14,323 nucleotides of DNA from a bacterium (GTDB taxonomy: Bacteria; JAMCPX01): contig JAJYLM010000047.1 of the NCBI GenBank assembly GCA_021787655.1, positions 1 to 14,323 on the forward strand, written 5' to 3'. Below, in pieces: positions 7,980-14,323 of the stretch. Position 1 is the stretch's first letter; every line of letters begins with the position of its first letter. Below the pieces are notes generated by a model, which worked only from the letters and a program-made list of their open reading frames with translations, made no database searches and was not told where the DNA came from. The position numbers were made by a program, and so were the translations under genes.

Positions 7980-8912
7980 TGCGAAGTAATCGACCGTCTT
8001 TCTGAGGCCTTCTTCAAAGCCGGTGACAATGGCGTACCCGATGTACCGCTGCGCGTTCGCTATGTCGGCCTGTGAGTGCTTGACATCCCCGCGCTTGGGC
8101 GGCAGGTACTGCTGGTTCGCCTTTTTCTTGAATATTTTTTCAAGCATTTCGATGACCTCGTTGAGCGTATACCGTGTTCCGCACGCGATGTTCATGACCC
8201 TGCCGGACGCCGCAGCCGGCGCATAGCATGCCTTGATGTTCGCCTGGATGACGTTTTCAATATAGGTAAAGTCCCGCGACTGCTCTCCGTCCCCGTAAAC
8301 GACCGGGCTCTCTCCCTTCATGATGGCTGTTATAAACCGCGGTATGACCGCAGCGTAGGTCGATGCGGGGTCCTGCCGCGGACCGAAGATATTGAAGTAC
8401 CTCAGGCTCACCGTCTCAAGACCGTAAACACCGGTAAAGACCCTGCAGTAATACTCGCCGGTCAGCTTGGTCACGGCGTAGGGCGACAGGGGCGACGGTA
8501 TCATATCCTCCTGTTTCGGCAGGACTGCGGTGTCACCGTATGCCGATGAACTCGCTGCATACACGACCCGTTTTACCTTGCGTTCGGAGGCTGCCTTGAG
8601 AACGTTCAGGGTACCGTTGATGTTCGTTTCGTTCGACGCAATGGGGTCGTCTATGGAGCGGGGGACTGAGGGTATTGCGGCCTCATGGAGAACGAAGTCA
8701 ACACCTTCACATGCTTTCCTGACGCTTTCCAGGTTCCGGATGTCCGCCTCGATAAGCTCAAAGCGGCTGCTGCGCTGTGCCTGAGCAAGGTTTTCCCTTT
8801 TCCCGGTCAGGAATGTATCGATAACCCGGACAGCGTGGCCCTGCTCGAGCAGTCGGTCAGCTATATTGGACCCTATGAAACCGGCTCCCCCGGTGATCAG
8901 AAATGTGTCCAT
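7968..8912 (-). CDS. NAD-dependent nucleotide-sugar 4-epimerase (WbpP/TviC/GalE-like SDR)
   Basis: An extended short-chain dehydrogenase of 314 residues that would invert C4 of a UDP-sugar. It has the Rossmann motif GGAGFIG (8-14), an Asp after the second strand (ID32) for NAD, the catalytic Ser region AASSSAYG (119-126), and YAVTK with Tyr145 and Lys149. RYFNIFGPRQDP (171-182) and SRDFTYIENVIQAN (212-225) are typical of the WbpP/TviC group, which acts on UDP-GlcNAc/GalNAc or their uronic acids, so UDP-GalNAc or UDP-GalNAcA is a likelier product than UDP-galactose (inference). Start ATG at 8912 was chosen because MDTFLITGG is the normal N-terminus and GAGG lies about 8 nt upstream; a longer frame to 8978 adds 22 low-complexity residues and overlaps the upstream dehydrogenase gene. 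It is the last gene of the minus-strand operon, 10 bp after the dehydrogenase, and overlaps the convergent PAS-kinase gene by 12 bp. Confidence 0.92.
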   Translation of the reverse strand: MDTFLITGGAGFIGSNIADRLLEQGHAVRVIDTFLTGKRENLAQAQRSSRFELIEADIRNLESVRKACEGVDFVLHEAAIPSVPRSIDDPIASNETNINGTLNVLKAASERKVKRVVYAASSSAYGDTAVLPKQEDMIPSPLSPYAVTKLTGEYYCRVFTGVYGLETVSLRYFNIFGPRQDPASTYAAVIPRFITAIMKGESPVVYGDGEQSRDFTYIENVIQANIKACYAPAAASGRVMNIACGTRYTLNEVIEMLEKIFKKKANQQYLPPKRGDVKHSQADIANAQRYIGYAIVTGFEEGLRKTVDYFASLA

Positions 8913-8922
8913 GGAGATGCCC

Positions 8923-10236
8923 TCAGAGTTTGATGATCCGGTTGTCGTTGATGCCCCGGGTCCCGTTTTTCGTGTCAAAAACCATCTTTGAATTTTTGAC
9001 GACCCAGGGATAGTCGTACACCGAATGATCGGTCAGAATGATCGTACAGTCGGCAGCGCTTAACGCCTTCTTCGTCAGCTTGGCGGATTTCAGGGTCAGG
9101 CCGTCTTCATGGATCTCGGCTATATAGGGATCGTGGTATGAGACCTTCCCGCCTCTGTGCAGTATTTCCTCGATGACCGGAATCGCTGAAGACTCCCTCA
9201 GATCATTGACATCTTTTTTGTACGCGACACCGAGAATGAATATCTTGCTGTTTTTGATGCTCTTGCCTTTTTGATTCATAATATCCGCGAGACGGCCGAC
9301 GACATAGTACGGCATCTCGTTGTTGATATCCGTGGCAAGCTCGATAAACCTGGTCCTGTAATTGTATAATTTCATTCTCCACGTGAGGTACACCGGATCG
9401 ATGGGGATACAGTGGCCCCCGATGCCCGGTCCCGGATAAAACGGCACGAATCCGTACGGTTTTGTCTTTGCCGCATCTATCACTTCCCAGATATTGATCC
9501 CCAGCTTATGACTGATGATCGCCATTTCGTTGGCAAGCCCTATATTGATGCTCCGGAAGGTGTTTTCCAGCAGCTTCACCATCTCTGCAGTGTCCGCGGA
9601 TGAGACCTCGACGACGTCTTTGACGATCTGCCTGAACAGGAGCGCTGCCAGCTCGCCGGAGAGACGGGTTACGCCGCCGACGACCTTCGGAATATCCGAA
9701 AGTTTGTACCGTTTGTTGGCGGGGTCGATCCTTTCCGGAGAGAACACCGCAAAAAAATCTTCGTCGAGCTTGAAGTGTCCGTCCGCTATCGTCGACACCA
9801 TGTACTCGCGCGTCGTCCCCGGATACGTGGTACTCGTGAGGATGAGCAGCTTGGGCTTGGAGATCTTCTCCTTGATGCTCTGGACTGCGGACGTGATAAA
9901 GTACAGGTCCGGTTCCTGGGACTTGCCGAGCGGCGTCGGTACGCAGATCTCGATGACGTCGGCACTGTCGATACCGTTGTACGAACTCGTGTACGTTATC
10001 TGTCCTGATCCGTTGATCTCCTTCAGCTCTTCATCGCTGATATCCGTGATGTAGGAGGTGTTGTTCTTCAGCGCAGTGATCTTCTGTTCATTGAGATCGA
10101 GGCCTGTTACCCTGAACCCGTTCCGTGCAAACTCAACTGCATAGGGCAGCCCGACATACCCCAGACCGATGATCGTTATCCGTGCTTCGTGCGAGAGTAT
10201 TTTCTTTTTCAGTACGTTAAAATTCTGGTCCTTCAT
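8923..10236 (-). CDS. wbpA: UDP-N-acetylhexosamine 6-dehydrogenase, WbpA-like nucleotide-sugar dehydrogenase
   Basis: A 437-residue NAD-dependent enzyme oxidising C6 of a UDP-sugar to a carboxylate in two steps. It shows the N-terminal Rossmann motif IIGLGYVGLP (22-31), the sugar-nucleotide contact region SPERIDP (166-172), the central helix TAEMVKLLENTFR with Lys221 and Asn225, and the catalytic Cys276 in GIGGHCIPIDP, followed by ILGVAYKKDVNDLRESSA (334-351) of the C-terminal domain. Overall pattern is closest to WbpA (UDP-GlcNAc to UDP-GlcNAcA); UDP-glucose or UDP-ManNAc specificity cannot be excluded from sequence alone. The start is well supported by GGGAGGGAGGA upstream of ATG 10236. It follows the guanylyltransferase gene after 35 bp and precedes the epimerase by 10 bp. 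The dehydrogenase plus 4-epimerase pair suggests production of UDP-GalNAcA, as for the Vi antigen pair TviB/TviC, for an acidic surface polysaccharide (inference). Confidence 0.92.
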   Translation of the reverse strand: MKDQNFNVLKKKILSHEARITIIGLGYVGLPYAVEFARNGFRVTGLDLNEQKITALKNNTSYITDISDEELKEINGSGQITYTSSYNGIDSADVIEICVPTPLGKSQEPDLYFITSAVQSIKEKISKPKLLILTSTTYPGTTREYMVSTIADGHFKLDEDFFAVFSPERIDPANKRYKLSDIPKVVGGVTRLSGELAALLFRQIVKDVVEVSSADTAEMVKLLENTFRSINIGLANEMAIISHKLGINIWEVIDAAKTKPYGFVPFYPGPGIGGHCIPIDPVYLTWRMKLYNYRTRFIELATDINNEMPYYVVGRLADIMNQKGKSIKNSKIFILGVAYKKDVNDLRESSAIPVIEEILHRGGKVSYHDPYIAEIHEDGLTLKSAKLTKKALSAADCTIILTDHSVYDYPWVVKNSKMVFDTKNGTRGINDNRIIKL

Positions 10237-10271
10237 GGACGGTCCTCCCTCCCTTTCGCTCGTGTGTGGTT

Positions 10272-11339
10272 CTATATGTGCTCTTTGAATCCGTGCTCAT
10301 GCATCAAGGTCACCGCCCTCGCAATTTTCTCGTCGCTGCCTTTTGCAGCAACCAGAATCCTTCCGTCCGAAACGACGATAATGAGCCCGTGAACATTTGC
10401 GGTTACCACGAAATTATCATCACCTACTATAATAGTATCCGTGCTGTCAACATCTATGCCGCTGCCCATCCGCTGATTGCCGTTTTCATCCTTCTGCGTC
10501 ATGACGTTCGCTATCTGTTCAAAACTGCCGAGGTCCGCCCAGGGCACATTCATCTCCAGGACGGATACCGTGTCCAGTTTCTCAATGACGCCCTTGTCGA
10601 TGGAAATATCCTGCAATGCAGCATACTCTTCTTTCATCGTTTTCCGCTCGTAGGGCCCTGTGAAGCTCTTTCTGATGTTCTCCAGTGCCGATGCAAGTTC
10701 AGGCATATGCTGACGGAAGGCCTGCAGCATCGTGCTTATTCTGAAAACGAAGATACCCGCGTTCCACAGGTAGCCTTCTGCCACGAATTGCTCGGCTGCC
10801 TGCTGCTGCGGTTTCTCTGTAAACCGTGCGACCTTGAATGCACCGGTTTCATCCAGAGGGTCCCCTTTGGCGATATAGCCGTAATTGGTCGATGCAGACG
10901 TCGGTTTCACGCCGAAAACGACAACGGTGTCCGTCTTCCTGCAGACATCGGCCGCCTTGTGCAGCAATGCACTGAACTGTTCGTTATCTCCGATATAATG
11001 ATCTGCGGGGCTGACAATGGCCAGTGCGTCGTCGTCCCGCTCCATGATGTGGATGCAGGCAAGCCCGATGGCGGCTGCAGTATTCCTGCCCAGGGGCTCG
11101 GCAAGAAAATTCCCGAGCGGCACTTCCTGGACGGACTCATAGACAGGGGCGAAGACTTCCTCGTTCGTGACAATGAAAATGTTCCCGGGATCAACGACCG
11201 TTTTCAGGCGCGTGAGTGTCTGCTGTATCAGGGACTGATTTTTCTGAACGGCAAGCACGGGCTTCGGCCGCAGCAGTCGGGACAACGGCCACAGTCGTTT
11301 CCCCTGCCCTCCTGCAATAAGGATACCGTAGATGCTCAT
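10272..11339 (-). CDS. manC: Mannose-1-phosphate guanylyltransferase (GDP-mannose pyrophosphorylase), single-domain
   Basis: Makes GDP-mannose from mannose-1-phosphate and GTP. The 355-residue protein has the nucleotidyltransferase signature GGQGKRLWPLSR (10-21) followed by PKPVL, EPLGRNTAAA (81-90), PADHYI (111-116), FTEKP (173-177) and WNAGIFVFR (192-200), all typical of the ManC/RfbM/AlgA family. The signature differs slightly from the usual GTR and PKQFL (here GKR and PKPVL). It ends after the pyrophosphorylase domain and lacks the C-terminal cupin isomerase domain of bifunctional enzymes; a cupin of that type is the separate gene just upstream, whose stop overlaps this ATG by 4 bp (ATGA). 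GGAAG lies a few bases before the start. Some related enzymes use other hexose-1-phosphates, so GDP-mannose is likely but not certain. Confidence 0.92.
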   Translation of the reverse strand: MSIYGILIAGGQGKRLWPLSRLLRPKPVLAVQKNQSLIQQTLTRLKTVVDPGNIFIVTNEEVFAPVYESVQEVPLGNFLAEPLGRNTAAAIGLACIHIMERDDDALAIVSPADHYIGDNEQFSALLHKAADVCRKTDTVVVFGVKPTSASTNYGYIAKGDPLDETGAFKVARFTEKPQQQAAEQFVAEGYLWNAGIFVFRISTMLQAFRQHMPELASALENIRKSFTGPYERKTMKEEYAALQDISIDKGVIEKLDTVSVLEMNVPWADLGSFEQIANVMTQKDENGNQRMGSGIDVDSTDTIIVGDDNFVVTANVHGLIIVVSDGRILVAAKGSDEKIARAVTLMHEHGFKEHI

Positions 11340-11716
11340 CCGGATCTTCCGTAATCATCCTCAAATCGCACGACATCGTCCATATGCGGGGTCGATACTT
11401 CATAGATAGACGAGTCCGTCACAGCGTGTATCCTGTGTTTTGTGCCCGGCAGAATCCTGATGCTGTCACCTTCTTTCAGCTCGACGTTCCTCTTCTCATT
11501 GTTGTCCGGAAACTCCAGAACAGCCCTCCCGCGGTCCAGAAACATGGTTTCGTCTTTCTTTCTGTGCATCTGAAGGCTTGAGCGCGTCCCTGCCTTGAGA
11601 AACAGGACTTTGCCGATATAGAGCGGTGTATCCGCCCACACCAGCTCGTAGCCCCATGGTTTTTCTATCCTGTACGGGACATCTGCCACGCTGCCGTTCG
11701 AACCCTTGGCTGTCAT
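11336..11716 (-). CDS. Stand-alone cupin, type II mannose-6-phosphate isomerase-like
   Basis: A 126-residue single cupin. It begins with the EKPWGYE element (18-24) and has the metal-site segment SSLQMHRKKDETMF, with His51 and Glu56, and the second half GDSIRILPGTKHRIHA, with His94 and His97 as further candidate ligands. The C-terminus DDVVRFEDDYGR (113-124) is close to the last residues of bifunctional ManC/AlgA-type proteins, so this looks like their isomerase domain encoded separately. The role would be fructose-6-phosphate/mannose-6-phosphate interconversion, feeding the next enzyme after a phosphomannomutase not present here. Other sugar-phosphate or regulatory cupin roles are possible, since stand-alone members are poorly characterised. 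Both ends are 4-bp ATGA overlaps, with the LysM gene upstream and manC downstream, so translation is probably coupled. The SD is weak (GGAA about 8 nt before ATG). Confidence 0.85.
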   Translation of the reverse strand: MTAKGSNGSVADVPYRIEKPWGYELVWADTPLYIGKVLFLKAGTRSSLQMHRKKDETMFLDRGRAVLEFPDNNEKRNVELKEGDSIRILPGTKHRIHAVTDSSIYEVSTPHMDDVVRFEDDYGRSG

Positions 11717-12912
11717 ATTATTCCGGAAGCAGTGTCTGCCAGTATTCTGTCGCCTATTTTGATTTCCCGCACGCTCTTCGTGATAACAGCGGTTGATGTC
11801 TTTCCCTGAACCTTGATCACCGTGAGCTTGCCGAGGATTTCTTTCGGCAGGTGCAGTGTTTCGTGGGTGGAAGGATCCTCCACGGGTTCCCTGTCCTTGT
11901 AGATGACAAACGTATTGCCCGGCTGAATGCCTTCGTCGCTTCCCCGGTCTATATACACAACGTCGTTTTCGCCGTAGATGGTCAGGTCATGTTTACCGCA
12001 GATGACGTAGCCCTGGACGGGGTTTTGTGCGAGCGCAAGGTCGATCGTTGTCGTTCCAGGTTCATACGGAACAAGCTTGTCATGTACCTTGATCTCTTCG
12101 AATGACTGCGTAATGGTGGCTGTCGATACGGACTGCTCCACCTTGGTGATCTTCAACCGTCCGAGAATTTTGATCTTATATCCGAGAAAGTCGTCGGATT
12201 CGGGATCATAGATCTTGGCGTCCTTTTTATAAATATTGAACTCATCCCCTTCTTTGACCCCCGAGTTGCTCCCCAGGTTAATAAAGACGACATCCGGAGC
12301 GCCGAATATGCTTCTTCCAGGGTTCGCAGCTGCAACGATCTCTCCCGCTGCCGCGAGGTCATGCTTCGAAACGAAGCCTGCAGATTCTACGGACGGGTAG
12401 ATATAGGTATTCGCAGGCACACTTGCATACTGGGCACCGTAGGGTACTGCAGTTGTTATAGAAGGGGCCTCCTCCTGGGCGATCGGCTGCTCCATCTCCT
12501 CCTGCGGTTGTTCCTGTGCCTGCTCCTGCGGCCCGGTGGTCGGTGTCGTTATTGCTGCCTGGATCTCCGTCATCTTTGACGGGAGCTGTCCGGGCATTTC
12601 CTGTGCAACGGCAGACGACAGGGACTGTGCGGCAGTTACAGAGGACACCGGGAGAACAGAGGTCGGCAGCAAAGCGATGGGCTCCCCGGGGTAAATAAGG
12701 TGCGGGTTGGTTATATACTTGTTCTGTTCCCACAGTTTTGGCCAGATGAACGGATTGGCATTGAAACGCAGCGATATGTTCCAGAGAGTATCTCCCTGCT
12801 TTACAATGTAGACAAGGGCATCTTTATTCGAATCTGTCATTCCGTACACTGATATAAAAAGCATGATCAGTCCGCCACAGAAGCCGAACAGTATTCTTTT
12901 ATAGTTCTTCAT
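11713..12912 (-). CDS. Exported LysM-domain protein with two C-terminal FlgT-C-like repeats
   Basis: A 399-residue envelope protein. It starts with a signal peptide or anchor (MKNYKRILFGFCGGLIMLFI), then a LysM domain at about 33-82 (YIVKQGDTLWNISLRF to IYPGEPIAL), which binds N-acetylglucosamine in peptidoglycan or related glycans. Residues 86-160 form a Pro/Gln/Glu/Ala-rich linker. The rest holds two similar segments, about 207-285 and 317-392, each running from D-V-V-[FY]-I through a G-[VI]-x-x-G-[DN]-x-F-x-I-Y turn to a G-[RK]-L-x-[IV] strand and ending in x-E-I-K; these resemble small beta-barrel repeats seen after LysM domains. ATG 12912 was preferred over an upstream TTG (12945) because GAGGAGG lies directly before it and the candidate promoter would place the TTG outside the transcript. 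First gene of the five-gene operon; its role may be to tether or organise the polysaccharide or cell wall (inference). Confidence 0.88.
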   Translation of the reverse strand: MKNYKRILFGFCGGLIMLFISVYGMTDSNKDALVYIVKQGDTLWNISLRFNANPFIWPKLWEQNKYITNPHLIYPGEPIALLPTSVLPVSSVTAAQSLSSAVAQEMPGQLPSKMTEIQAAITTPTTGPQEQAQEQPQEEMEQPIAQEEAPSITTAVPYGAQYASVPANTYIYPSVESAGFVSKHDLAAAGEIVAAANPGRSIFGAPDVVFINLGSNSGVKEGDEFNIYKKDAKIYDPESDDFLGYKIKILGRLKITKVEQSVSTATITQSFEEIKVHDKLVPYEPGTTTIDLALAQNPVQGYVICGKHDLTIYGENDVVYIDRGSDEGIQPGNTFVIYKDREPVEDPSTHETLHLPKEILGKLTVIKVQGKTSTAVITKSVREIKIGDRILADTASGII

Positions 12913-12935
12913 AACCCTCCTCGCGTTTTTGTAAT

Positions 12936-12964
12936 TCTTTATCAAAAATCCGTGGGTTAGTCAA
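12936..12964 (-). promoter_or_regulatory. Candidate sigma70-type promoter for the LysM-cupin-manC-wbpA-epimerase operon
   Basis: On the minus strand TTGACT (12964-12959, five of six consensus bases) is followed after 17 bp by TAAAGA (12941-12936, a weak -10 box). Transcription would start near 12929, leaving a leader of about 17 nt with the SD before ATG 12912. The -35 box lies in the right half of an inverted repeat, so a regulator bound there could block polymerase. The -10 match is poor; confidence is limited. Confidence 0.4.
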
Positions 12965-12971
12965 CTAACCC
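12954..12971. repeat. 8-bp perfect inverted repeat in the LysM/Fe-S intergenic gap (operator or terminator stem)
   Basis: GGGTTAGT and ACTAACCC flank a 2-bp centre, in the 75-bp gap between the Fe-S gene stop and the LysM start. Read on the minus strand the dyad is followed five bases later by TTTTT, so it could be a weak intrinsic terminator for the Fe-S gene; equally it overlaps the candidate -35 box and could be an operator. The sequence alone does not decide between them. Confidence 0.6.
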
Positions 12972-12987
12972 GGGGCCGGAAATGGTT

Positions 12988-14226
12988 TTATCCCCTGACC
13001 TGTTTTTTCAGTCCCGCAGCGAGGAGATTGACCGTATGAACGACGTTGACGCGGCTGTGCTCCCTGATGACCATGGATGCAATGTTTGCCATGCACCCGG
13101 GACAGCCCGTGGCCACTGTCGCAGCGCCGGTAGATCGTATGTCATCCGTCTTTTTCCTGGTGATGGCAAGCGACAGTGCGCGGTGTTTGATATGGAATGC
13201 ACCGCCCAGTCCGCAGCATCGGTCCGGATTTTCCATTTCCCGGAGATCGTATCCCGCCTGTTCCAAAAGCTGTCTCGGCCCCCGGGATACGCCCATCCCT
13301 CTCTTCAGATGACACGGGTCATGGTAGGTAACCGATCTGGTCCCGTCTGCAGCCTGCCCGGCAATGTCCGGCCGGATAACGTCCGGATCAATGACCTCCG
13401 TGATGTCTTTGACCTTTTCGGCGAACGTGCGGACCTTCTCCCGGTCCCCGGGACTATCAAACAGCAGGGCATAGTAATGCTTCAGCATTGAACCGCATGA
13501 ACCGCACGCGGTAACGACCGTATCCGCCGTTTCAAAGAGCGAGATGACAGCCCGCGCCTGCCGTGCTGCCGTCTTCGTATCGCCCATGCTCAGCGCGGGA
13601 AGACCGCAGCAAGCCTGCTGTGCAGGTATAAAGGGGGTTTTCCCGGATGCAAGCAGCAGCGCTATGGCATCCTCTGCGGTTTCATGGTTGATAAAATCAA
13701 TGAGACAGCCGAGAAAAAAGCCCGTTGCCGTTCTCCGTGCATAGGTGTTCTTCTTCGATTCCGAAAATTTTTTACCGCGGATTTCAGGGACGATGTAATC
13801 TGCCGGAAGGCGGTAAAACACGCCTGACCCGGAATCCAATTTTTCCCCGGCAACTGCCTCGACGGCCGATCCCAGTTTAAAGCTCGCCGCCGTATTTGCA
13901 AAAACAACCTTTGTCAGAACGGTTTCCGTAAACCTCTGTCCGGCGCAGGCGGAAAGCTGTTCGCGTGCTGCGAGGATCAGCAGATCGGTATGGACACCGT
14001 TCGGACATACTTCGGTACATGCGGTACAGAGCAGGCACTCGGACAGGAATTTCTTTGTCCTGCGGGAAGGTGCCAGCATATGCCCGGACAGTGCCTGGAC
14101 CAGTGCCGTCTTCCCCCGTGGCGACGCACCCTCTTCCCTGACCTCGTCAAACACCGGGCAGACAGACCTGCACTTCCCGCATTTGACGCAAAGAGTATCG
14201 TTTTCTTCCTGATTGAACAACATCAT
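12988..14226 (-). CDS. (Fe-S)-binding CCG-domain oxidoreductase subunit, GlcF/GlpC/LutA class
   Basis: A 412-residue electron-transfer subunit. Two ferredoxin-like [4Fe-4S] sites sit near the N-terminus: Cys13, 16, 19, 23 and Cys64, 67, 70, 74 (each CxxCxxCxxxCP). Two CCG domains follow: Cys174 with CCG at 206-208 and Cys241/Cys244, and Cys305 with CCG at 337-339 and Cys375/Cys378, the pattern that in heterodisulfide-reductase relatives binds a further cluster. In glycolate oxidase (GlcF), anaerobic glycerol-3-phosphate dehydrogenase (GlpC) and lactate-utilisation proteins this subunit takes electrons from a flavoprotein partner to the quinone pool. Size and order match GlcF/GlpC; the partner would be expected upstream, beyond the window, so the substrate is not determined. 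The start is the first of two tandem ATGs at 14226; no clear SD is seen. All cluster cysteines appear intact. It probably lies in a separate unit from the LysM operon. Confidence 0.92.
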   Translation of the reverse strand: MMLFNQEENDTLCVKCGKCRSVCPVFDEVREEGASPRGKTALVQALSGHMLAPSRRTKKFLSECLLCTACTEVCPNGVHTDLLILAAREQLSACAGQRFTETVLTKVVFANTAASFKLGSAVEAVAGEKLDSGSGVFYRLPADYIVPEIRGKKFSESKKNTYARRTATGFFLGCLIDFINHETAEDAIALLLASGKTPFIPAQQACCGLPALSMGDTKTAARQARAVISLFETADTVVTACGSCGSMLKHYYALLFDSPGDREKVRTFAEKVKDITEVIDPDVIRPDIAGQAADGTRSVTYHDPCHLKRGMGVSRGPRQLLEQAGYDLREMENPDRCCGLGGAFHIKHRALSLAITRKKTDDIRSTGAATVATGCPGCMANIASMVIREHSRVNVVHTVNLLAAGLKKQVRG

Positions 14227-14248
14227 AAGAAGCTTGCTGAAGAAACGT

Positions 14249-14273
14249 GCTGGATTTGCCGGGCAAATCCAGC
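14249..14273. repeat. Perfect 12-bp inverted repeat upstream of the Fe-S gene
   Basis: GCTGGATTTGCC and GGCAAATCCAGC flank a single G. The arms are exact complements and the dyad lies 22 bp upstream of the ATG at 14226, in the 97-bp leader that runs to the window edge. Neither side has a long T-run (on the minus strand it is followed by ACGTTTCTTC), so it is a poor terminator. An operator for a dimeric regulator, an mRNA hairpin before the gene, or an attenuated terminator of an upstream gene are all possible. Confidence 0.75.
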
Positions 14274-14323
14274 GCCGTCATTCATTGAGAGTAATAGAGT
14301 AAACTGAGTATTGCAAACTACCC
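14274..14323. other. AT-richer non-coding edge segment
   Basis: This short stretch is richer in A+T than the genes around it and I see no convincing SD, promoter or recognisable C-terminus in it. A minus-strand frame is open from the window edge to a TGA overlapping the Fe-S gene start, but its codon use is unlike the neighbours and the peptide resembles nothing I know, so I do not call it a gene end. Confidence 0.4.

Noticed and set aside
7980..8200. A frameshifted HATPase domain after the PAS sensor
   Set aside because: In this stretch the plus strand shows no N, G1 or G2 box in any frame, and the minus strand is intact epimerase coding sequence.
10266..11354. 362-residue plus-strand open frame opposite manC
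   Set aside because: Longer than manC itself, but the minus strand carries every nucleotidyltransferase motif and 4-bp operon overlaps; the plus-strand product has none.
12433..12657. Nucleotide-level tandem repeat in the LysM gene
   Set aside because: The low complexity is due to a Gln/Glu/Pro/Ala-rich linker; no regular DNA repeat unit recurs exactly.
12913..12945. TTG start for the LysM gene
   Set aside because: A strong SD sits directly before ATG 12912, the signal peptide starts there, and the TTG falls within the candidate promoter spacer and -10 region.
12982..13491. 169-residue plus-strand open frame opposite the Fe-S gene
   Set aside because: The minus strand carries the complete CCG-domain cysteine pattern; this is its shadow.

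Overview
The window is chromosomal, GC-moderate (a little over half G+C by eye), densely coded Gram-negative DNA. It has twelve protein genes and no RNA gene, insertion sequence, CRISPR array or phage gene that I can see. The Gram-negative call rests on an outer-membrane-type lipoprotein with LpoA/LppC architecture, a LysM cell-wall protein and a surface-polysaccharide sugar-nucleotide cluster. Family flavour (a PAS sensor ending without an ATPase domain, a CCG-domain Fe-S protein, a WbpA/WbpP-type gene pair) suggests a Nitrospirota or deltaproteobacterial (Desulfobacterota) lineage. That placement is inference only.

Left half (1-7979, plus strand): six genes run head to tail with overlaps or gaps of at most 10 bp, so they look like one transcription unit. 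They encode a probably exported single-domain phospholipase D-like nuclease, an LpoA/LppC-like lipoprotein (TPR plus type I periplasmic-binding fold), a small heat-shock protein (Hsp20), the ATP-dependent protease Lon, thiamine-monophosphate kinase (ThiL), and a cytosolic GAF-PAS-PAS sensor with a histidine-kinase dimerisation domain but no ATP-binding domain. Hsp20 and Lon make a protein-quality-control pair. The lon 3' end and thiL 5' end share DNA in different frames.

Right half (7968-12912, minus strand): a five-gene operon converges on the first block with a 12-bp tail-to-tail overlap. In transcription order it encodes an exported LysM protein, a cupin resembling the isomerase half of bifunctional mannose-6-P isomerase/GDP-mannose pyrophosphorylase, the matching mannose-1-phosphate guanylyltransferase as a separate protein, a WbpA-like UDP-N-acetylhexosamine dehydrogenase, and a WbpP/TviC-like 4-epimerase. 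The products should be GDP-mannose and a UDP-N-acetyl-hexosaminuronate, precursors for capsule, O-antigen or exopolysaccharide. No glycosyltransferase or exporter is in the window. A candidate promoter whose -35 box sits in an inverted repeat lies just before the LysM gene.

Far right (12988-14226, minus strand): a two-cluster, CCG-domain Fe-S protein of the GlcF/GlpC/LutA class, probably the electron-transfer subunit of a 2-hydroxyacid or glycerol-3-phosphate dehydrogenase whose flavin subunit would lie outside the window. A perfect 12-bp inverted repeat lies 22 bp upstream of its start. Most of the window is housekeeping or surface-polysaccharide material. The least ordinary items are the ATPase-less sensor, the lon/thiL overprinting, the split and order-reversed ManC halves, and the LysM protein leading the sugar-nucleotide operon.
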